Origin: Halobacillus_A sp043497005
GTDB lineage: Bacteria > Bacillota > Bacilli > Bacillales > Halobacillaceae
DNA length: 64,000 nt
Assembly: GCF_043497005.1 (NCBI RefSeq)
Contig: NZ_JBIEKE010000001.1
Span: 1,364,001-1,428,000 of the forward strand
Reading direction: 5' to 3'
Shown here: positions 59,459 to 64,000 of the stretch, piece by piece
How positions within the stretch are numbered: position 1 is the first letter of the stretch
Layout of the letters: each line of letters begins with the position of its first letter
Notes under the pieces: model-generated
Databases searched by the model: none
What the model was told of the DNA's origin: nothing
Seen by the model: the letters and a program-made list of their open reading frames with translations, nothing else
Made by a program: the position numbers and the translations under genes

Positions 59459-59986
59459 ATGAAGCGTAAGTTGTTTATCTTTGGAATTGTAGCATTTGTG
59501 GTAATGGGGGGAGCAATCGGAGTGGGTGCTTTGTCAGATGCAGAAGCTGCAACAAATGAAATGAATACGACTTTAAGTACATCTGATGCTGAGGAAATTG
59601 CAAAAACTGAGGTTCCTGGGGAAGTGGTTAAGGTGGAGAAAGATGAAGATGATGGTGTAATTTATTACGAAATCGATATAAGAAATGAAAAAGGCTACGT
59701 GACAGACCTCGAAGTACACGCTGAGACAGGGGAAGTCACTGAGATAGAGAGGGATGTTGAGGCAATAGAGAATAATAAGTCGCACAAAGAAGATCAAAAA
59801 AAAGTAAGTATTGACCGTGATCAGGCTATTTCTATAGCTGAAGAAGAAGCTAAGGGTAAATTGGTTGATTTGGAATGGGACGATAGTCATTACGAACTTG
59901 AATTTGAAGATGGAAATGTTGAATATGAGGTAAAAGTTCATGGAGAAACGGGAGAAATTATTGAATTTGAGAAAGATGACGATTAA
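59459..59986 (+). CDS. Secreted PepSY-domain protein
   Basis: Protein of 175 residues with a cleavable signal peptide (MKRKLFIFGIVAFVVMGGA..., cleavage likely after AEA near residue 31) and two PepSY repeats: STSDAEEIAKTEVPGEVVKVEK and DRDQAISIAEEEAKGKLVDLEW, each ending in an H(A/G)ETGE(V/I) turn. Very acidic, as expected for an exported halophile protein. AAGGAGG precedes the ATG. Similar in build to B. subtilis YkoI, which is encoded beside a two-component system. Confidence 0.88.
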   Translation: MKRKLFIFGIVAFVVMGGAIGVGALSDAEAATNEMNTTLSTSDAEEIAKTEVPGEVVKVEKDEDDGVIYYEIDIRNEKGYVTDLEVHAETGEVTEIERDVEAIENNKSHKEDQKKVSIDRDQAISIAEEEAKGKLVDLEWDDSHYELEFEDGNVEYEVKVHGETGEIIEFEKDDD

Positions 59987-60016
59987 AAAAGGCTGCCAAT
60001 GTGCAGTCTTTTTTTT
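59985..60016 (+). terminator. Terminator after the secreted PepSY gene
   Basis: AAAAAAGGCTGC (59985-59996) with GCAGTCTTTTTT (60003-60014), one G-T pair. Confidence 0.85.
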
Positions 60017-60090
60017 ACTTTAGAATTAGTTAATAATAGGAAGATTTTGATATAATGAAAATAAACACGAACTCTATAGAGGGGATGGCC

Positions 60091-60696
60091 ATGAAAACAA
60101 AGAGCATTGCTGAATTGACTCAGGATGTTTGGCTTGTGAATCAAAAAGTGAAAAAGTTTCCTGAAGAGTTTTCATTAATCGGGCAGGGCAGAAGTGCAGC
60201 AGTCTTTAAACTGGAGGGTCCAAGGCCATTAGCAGTAAAAGTGTTTTATCCAGCGTACAAAGAACTTGCGTATAAAGAAGCTGATATATACGCCAAGCTT
60301 AAAAATCATTTGTATTATCCTGAGCTAGTAGAAGTGGGGGAAGGATATTTAGTTCTCGAGTACTTAAATGGAATTACCTTTTACGACTGTCTTGTGAACG
60401 GAGTAGCGATTACCCCAAGTATGGTGGCGATGGTAGATGAGGCTTTAAATTATGCAAGAGAGTGCGGGTTAAATCCTTCTGATACTCATTTGAAAAATAT
60501 TATTCTAACCAACGATCATAAAATAAAAGTGATTGATGTTGTAAGGTTTACCCAGTCTGAAGAATGCCCTCATTGGTCGGACTTGAAGAAGGCGTATTAT
60601 AGTTATTATTTGAAACGTTTCTTTCCTAAACGCTTTGCTCCTTTATTTATTGAATTAATTATAAGGTTATATAGAAAACGTTTATTACCGATATAG
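60091..60696 (+). CDS. Small protein-kinase-like protein (YrzF type)
   Basis: Protein of 201 residues with a reduced kinase fold: glycine-rich loop LIGQGRSAAVFKLEG, lysine in LAVKVFYPAYKE, hinge LVLEYLNGITFYD, catalytic loop DTHLKNIIL with HLKN, and VIDVVRF in place of DFG. It is close in size and order of motifs to Bacillus YrzF-like putative kinases of unknown target. The C terminus is a short basic/hydrophobic segment (FIELIIRLYRKRLL). AGAGGGG points to ATG 60091. Confidence 0.8.
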   Translation: MKTKSIAELTQDVWLVNQKVKKFPEEFSLIGQGRSAAVFKLEGPRPLAVKVFYPAYKELAYKEADIYAKLKNHLYYPELVEVGEGYLVLEYLNGITFYDCLVNGVAITPSMVAMVDEALNYARECGLNPSDTHLKNIILTNDHKIKVIDVVRFTQSEECPHWSDLKKAYYSYYLKRFFPKRFAPLFIELIIRLYRKRLLPI

Positions 60697-60763
60697 ACAT
60701 CTTCCTACGTTTTACCTTTTCTCATCCTGGGAATCGGTAAGAAAAGGAAAGGTGGGAAAATAA

Positions 60764-61003
60764 ATGTCTCAATATCGTCTAAGCAATGTGGAAGTAGGAA
60801 AAAATTATACGGCAAAGGAACTCGACAGTTTTGTGAGCACTACGGATGTCGTACTGCTCGCTAATAATGAATCTCAACTTTTTACAGATCCTGAGCGTGA
60901 ATATAAAGTAACCAATGTATTTGAAGGATTCTTTGAGCATTCTTCTGACAATGGAGAGAAATACTTTCGTGAGAAGAAAGCATTCATTGTTGAAAAAGTT
61001 TAA
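60764..61003 (+). CDS. Small acidic protein of unknown function (79 aa)
   Basis: Unknown family. Hydrophilic, 79 residues: RLSNVEVGKNYTAKELDSFV, then TTDVVLLANNESQLFTDPEREYKVTNVFEGFFEHS and KYFREKKAFIVEKV. No cysteine, signal or membrane span. AAAGGTGGG precedes ATG 60764. The upstream gap has CCTTTTCT/AGAAAAGG inverted repeats that could hide the ribosome site. Confidence 0.7.
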   Translation: MSQYRLSNVEVGKNYTAKELDSFVSTTDVVLLANNESQLFTDPEREYKVTNVFEGFFEHSSDNGEKYFREKKAFIVEKV

Positions 61004-61029
61004 TAAAAAATCCCATAGGTTTAAGAGTT

Positions 61030-61062
61030 AGACTGTCGAGAAGGTTCTCGGCAGTCTTTTTC
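61030..61062 (+). terminator. Terminator after the 79-aa gene
   Basis: AGACTGTCGAGAA (61030-61042) with TTCTCGGCAGTCT (61045-61057), one T-G pair, then T residues. The remaining gap to 61230 shows no gene. Confidence 0.88.
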
Positions 61063-61230
61063 TTTTATCTCGGACTTCTACAAGTGAAAGATGTGTTTAC
61101 TCTTTTACCACAGTCCATCTTGTTTGAACACTTGGCACCTAAAAGTATGTGAATTAATCGAGTGAAAGGGAATAGTAATTCCCCAAACGATCCCCTTCAC
61201 CCTCCGATTAACACTGAGAGTTATTTAGTT

Positions 61231-61989
61231 TTAATACCTTAATTTCATCAAAATCTCCTTAATCTCTTCGTCTTCCATTAACGTCTTTTCATATTTTTTG
61301 GTGATTTCAGTTAAAGCTACATCGTGCTGGAAGAATTCAGTGAAAAATTTAACTAGCGGGCGGGACTTTGTCGTAATGCCTTGCCAAAGTTCTTGCTCCA
61401 CACCTGCAAAAATGATTTCCTCCTCATCGATAATGACTAACTGGTATTGTTCTAATGCTTCATGACCTTCGTCTGGGTATAAAACATGTAAATGTTTTAA
61501 GTCTGTATGGATGGAACCTACGGATAACAGTTCTACCTTAATCCCTTCTTTACTTTTTAGTTCTAATATAGATAGAACAGACTCTAAATCTTTATTCCAA
61601 CCCGATATAAAGATAGAGCGTGTAGCTTGTTCAACTTTCTTATGCAGCAAAGAGTGGATACTTTGTTTATTTTGCAACGACCACACTTGTTCATCCACAG
61701 GCGGAAGACTGTATTTTCTATCTTTTAATTCGTCAATGTGAGTTTCAAACTCTAAGGTCAATTTTTCAATCGTCATATCTAAAGGAAGCGCACTATAGAA
61801 TTTCTTCTTTTCTTGATGTGAAGTGAGAAGCAGCCCTTTTTCTACAAGTCTGTTTAATACCTCATACACTTTTGACTTTGGAACGCCTGAATACTTTACA
61901 ATGGTAGTGGCATCCAAAGGTTCTTGACTTCCTGTCAACGCCTCAAAAACCTGACTTTCATATTGGGTGAACCCAAATTTTTGCAACAT
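61231..61989 (-). CDS. TrmB-family transcriptional regulator
   Basis: Regulator of 252 residues. N-terminal winged helix (LQKFGFTQYESQVFEAL, ATTIVKYSGVPKSKVYEVLNRLVEKGLL), a coiled-coil linker and a phospholipase-D-like C-terminal effector domain (SIFISGWNKDLESV, LVIIDEEEIIFAGV). TrmB proteins bind sugars or other small ligands. The frame is open to 62031, but GGAAGGAAG supports ATG 61989. Divergent from the MFS gene with a palindrome between them, so it is probably the local regulator. Confidence 0.87.
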   Translation of the reverse strand: MLQKFGFTQYESQVFEALTGSQEPLDATTIVKYSGVPKSKVYEVLNRLVEKGLLLTSHQEKKKFYSALPLDMTIEKLTLEFETHIDELKDRKYSLPPVDEQVWSLQNKQSIHSLLHKKVEQATRSIFISGWNKDLESVLSILELKSKEGIKVELLSVGSIHTDLKHLHVLYPDEGHEALEQYQLVIIDEEEIIFAGVEQELWQGITTKSRPLVKFFTEFFQHDVALTEITKKYEKTLMEDEEIKEILMKLRY

Positions 61990-62055
61990 GTTTTTTCTTC
62001 CTTCCATCAGCCGATTACTTCTAGAATACAATGAGAATTTCCTTACGTAAAATGG

Positions 62056-62096
62056 TTGTCTTTCTCTTTCTTTAAGGTTACCATTGTAGTGGTAAC
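62056..62096 (+). promoter_or_regulatory. MFS promoter with palindromic operator
   Basis: TTGTCT (62056-62061), 17-base spacer, TACCAT (62079-62084). The palindrome GTTACCA-TTGTAG-TGGTAAC (62077-62096) covers the -10; the TrmB-family neighbour is the likely binder. Confidence 0.65.
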
Positions 62097-62117
62097 TTAG
62101 GTGAAGGAGAGTAATAA

Positions 62118-63284
62118 ATGAATAAAAAAGTTTATATTCTGGCGATTGTGTCGTTCGTAGTAGGAACAGTCGAGTTAATCATTGGAGGGACACTGGATTT
62201 AATAGCAGATGATTTAAATGTCTCGTTGGGGCAAGCAGGTCTGCTTATTACAATCTTCTCACTTGTGTTTGCAATTGCCTCTCCTATTTTATTAACCGTT
62301 ACGGCTAAATTCGAAAGGAAAAAGTTGACACTTGTATCTTTGTTTGTGTTTTTCTTAGGAAATTTATTAGCTTTTTGGAGTCCAACGTATATGGTGATTT
62401 TATTAGCAAGAATCATTTCTGCAGCCAGTGGATCTTTATTAGTTGTGCTGGGGATCACTATAGCTTCTTCAATTGTAAGAAAAGATTTTCAAGCACGAGC
62501 TATCGGTATTATTTACATGGGAATTAGCGGGTCCCTAGTATTAGGGGTACCCATCGGGTTAACGTTAAGTAATGCGTTTGGCTGGAGATCACCATTTTTA
62601 CTCATTGCTATTTTAACTCTTGCTTCTATGATAGGAGTAGCTTTCTCATTAGAAAAAATTAAGCCTAAACCTGCATTGCCTATTAAAGAGCAGATTCGTA
62701 CATTGAAAGACAGTAAAATATTTTCGGCACAGCTCACTTCTTTTCTATTTCTAACAGGACACTTAACACTTTATGCGTATTTAACACCGTTTCTGAAAAC
62801 GATATTAGGTTTAGATGGTACCTGGGTAAGTATTGTTTACTTCATCTTTGGGGCAGCTGCTGTATTAGGGGGCGGTATCGGAGGTCTTATATCTGATAGA
62901 TGGGGAACGGAACGCAGTATCATAGCCATTATTTGCTCTTTTGCAGTAGCGATATTTCTTATTCCATTTGTAACATTTTCCTTTTCACTATTCTTAATCG
63001 TTATGGTTGTTTGGAGTATGTTAAGTTGGGCAATCACTCCTGCTCAACAAAGTTATCTTATTACCTCAGCACCAGAAACTTCTGACATTCAACAAAGTCT
63101 AAATAATTCCGCATTACATTTTGGCATTGCCATGGGTTCTACAGTGGGGGGAGTGGTTATTGAACAAGCCTCTGTTATTCACAATGCTTCCGTAGGCGGG
63201 TTGTTTGTGTTAGTTGCGTTAATGACCGCGTTTTTCTCTATCACGAGAAATCGCACGATTACAACTTCAGAAAATTCGGTTTAA
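62118..63284 (+). CDS. MFS efflux transporter (DHA1/AraJ-like)
   Basis: Major facilitator of 388 residues with about 12 spans: VGTVELIIGGTLDLIADDLNVSLGQAGLLIT, the loop 2-3 segment KFERKKLTLVSLF, and the motif-C-like GISGSLVLGVPIGLTL of antiporters. Similar in arrangement to sugar or drug efflux proteins such as AraJ/YdhP. Substrate unknown. GAAGGAGAG precedes ATG 62118. Divergent TrmB regulator suggests substrate-induced expression. Confidence 0.87.
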   Translation: MNKKVYILAIVSFVVGTVELIIGGTLDLIADDLNVSLGQAGLLITIFSLVFAIASPILLTVTAKFERKKLTLVSLFVFFLGNLLAFWSPTYMVILLARIISAASGSLLVVLGITIASSIVRKDFQARAIGIIYMGISGSLVLGVPIGLTLSNAFGWRSPFLLIAILTLASMIGVAFSLEKIKPKPALPIKEQIRTLKDSKIFSAQLTSFLFLTGHLTLYAYLTPFLKTILGLDGTWVSIVYFIFGAAAVLGGGIGGLISDRWGTERSIIAIICSFAVAIFLIPFVTFSFSLFLIVMVVWSMLSWAITPAQQSYLITSAPETSDIQQSLNNSALHFGIAMGSTVGGVVIEQASVIHNASVGGLFVLVALMTAFFSITRNRTITTSENSV

Positions 63285-63294
63285 GTATAGGACC

Positions 63295-63331
63295 ACACCT
63301 CAACCTTTAGTTACAGGAGGGGTGTTTTTTT
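63295..63331 (+). terminator. Terminator after the MFS gene
   Basis: ACACCTC (63295-63301) with GGGGTGT (63319-63325, one T-G pair), then seven T residues. Confidence 0.78.
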
Positions 63332-63350
63332 GAAAAATTAATGAAAGGGG

Positions 63351-63408
63351 TTGCAATTTTTAGAAAATTACTTTAATGTTGTTTACATGTTGATCCGAAA
63401 CGTTTTGG
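63351..63408 (+). promoter_or_regulatory. Promoter and LacI-type operator
   Basis: TTGCAA (63351-63356), 17-base spacer, TAATGT (63374-63379). CCGAAACGTTTTGG (63395-63408) is a central-CG palindrome typical of LacI-family operators, placed just after the start point, suggesting autoregulation. Confidence 0.7.
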
Positions 63409-63417
63409 AGGCGTGCT

Positions 63418-64000
63418 ATGACTACAATCAAACATATAGCTAAACAGGCTGGAGTATCAGTTACTACAGTCTCTCGCGCTTTAAATGGTTATTCAGACGT
63501 AAATGTAAAAACACGGAAAAAGATAGAAGATGTAGCTAAAGAATTAAATTACAGCCCGAACTCTCTGGCTAGAAGCTTAGTAAAGAATCAATCCGAAACA
63601 ATTGGTCTACTCGTATCAGGTTTTACGAAAGAAAGTGTGAAAGATGGTTTTACAGTAGAAGTCATGTCTGGCATTAATAATTTTGTTGCTGAAACGAAAT
63701 ATGATTTAGTTTTATTTAACACAGATTCTTCTAAGCAGCGCAAGAAAACCTATACCCAGCTTTGTAAAGAGAGACGGGTAGATGGGGTTATACTTCAAGG
63801 AATAAAAACAGACGACCCTTATTTGGAGGAAGTGATGGCTTCAGATATTCCGTGTGTTTTTATAGATATTCCTGTAAGTTCAGACCATGTGGGTTATGTA
63901 TCGACTGATAATAAAGAAGGCGCAAGAGTGGCGGTAAATCATTTAATCGACCTTGGTCATCGTAAAATAGCCATGATTAATGGACATGAGCAAGCTTTTG
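63418..64000 (+). CDS. LacI-family transcriptional regulator (3' truncated by window edge)
   Basis: The frame runs open to the window end; about 194 residues are visible of a protein usually near 330. The N terminus is the LacI helix-turn-helix and hinge (TIKHIAKQAGVSVTTVSRALNG, then YSPNSLARSLV), followed by the periplasmic-binding-protein-like sensor domain (IGLLVSGFTKES, VDGVILQGI, CVFIDIPV, DNKEGARVAVNHLIDLGHRKIAMI). GGAGG precedes ATG 63418. The effector is likely a sugar; the regulated genes are probably downstream, outside the window. Confidence 0.92.
   Translation, partial: MTTIKHIAKQAGVSVTTVSRALNGYSDVNVKTRKKIEDVAKELNYSPNSLARSLVKNQSETIGLLVSGFTKESVKDGFTVEVMSGINNFVAETKYDLVLFNTDSSKQRKKTYTQLCKERRVDGVILQGIKTDDPYLEEVMASDIPCVFIDIPVSSDHVGYVSTDNKEGARVAVNHLIDLGHRKIAMINGHEQAF

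Noticed and set aside
1..64000. CRISPR array, prophage, transposase or rRNA operon
   Set aside because: No regularly spaced direct repeats, no phage or transposase proteins and no rRNA sequence were found on reading both strands.

Overview
The window reads as a chromosomal segment of a low-GC, spore-forming Firmicute of the Bacillaceae. Core gene order matches Bacillus-type genomes: hisF-hisI, yvcD-trxB-yvcI-rapZ-yvcK-whiA-crh, clpP, cggR-gapA-pgk-tpiA-gpmI-eno, and secG-est-rnr-smpB-ssrA. CcpA/HPr/Crh-type signals and an SspP-like spore protein fit this. Many proteins are rich in Asp and Glu, which suggests a moderate halophile such as Halobacillus or a relative; that genus guess is inference. 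I see no prophage, intact insertion sequence, CRISPR array or rRNA.

Layout. 1-7.7 kb: end of the histidine operon, thioredoxin reductase, the rapZ/yvcK/whiA/crh cluster, then clpP on the minus strand behind a CtsR operator. 7.8-9.0 kb: tRNA-Arg(CCG), a small unknown gene, and about 500 bp of repeat DNA. 9.2-16.4 kb: the glycolytic operon behind a CggR operator. 16.5-23.7 kb: DUF218 and nitroreductase genes, then a minus-strand fruR-fruK-fruA-ptsH-ptsI cluster joining fructose uptake to the general PTS enzymes. 23.8-29.4 kb: secG, carboxylesterase, RNase R, smpB and tmRNA (trans-translation and RNA quality control). 29.5-34.7 kb: OFA-family transporter, molybdenum formate dehydrogenase, DUF1641 protein and a cysteine-free HMA-like small protein. 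34.9-37.5 kb: glpF-glpK behind a cre site and a GlpP-type attenuator. 37.5-40.9 kb: murB and ilvD. 41.0-49.4 kb: a six-gene Fur-controlled siderophore operon in the order of rhbABCDEF, probably for a schizokinen-type citrate hydroxamate. 49.4-55.7 kb: phosphatase, a 41-residue zinc ribbon protein flanked by ACTGTT-N4-AACAGT sites, isocitrate lyase, an HpaB-type monooxygenase, a zinc alcohol dehydrogenase and small proteins. 55.6-61 kb: a second Fur-box gene of unknown function, an OmpR-type two-component system, two PepSY proteins, an SspP-like gene and a small kinase-like protein. 61.2-64 kb: a divergent TrmB regulator/MFS exporter pair and the start of a LacI-family regulator.

Themes. Carbon control recurs: HPr, Crh, Enzyme I, CggR, FruR, a cre at glpF, and a GlpK with the PTS-phosphorylatable histidine loop. 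Iron control appears at two separate loci that share an almost identical promoter/Fur-box module. A dispersed hairpin repeat occurs four times in intergenic DNA, and one arm pair differs by a compensatory change. The least explained items are that repeat family, the zinc-ribbon gene with its operators, the Fur-controlled unknown at 55654-56046, and the terminator-bearing leader before the OFA transporter. All functional calls rest on reading the sequence and recalled family knowledge; no database search was run.
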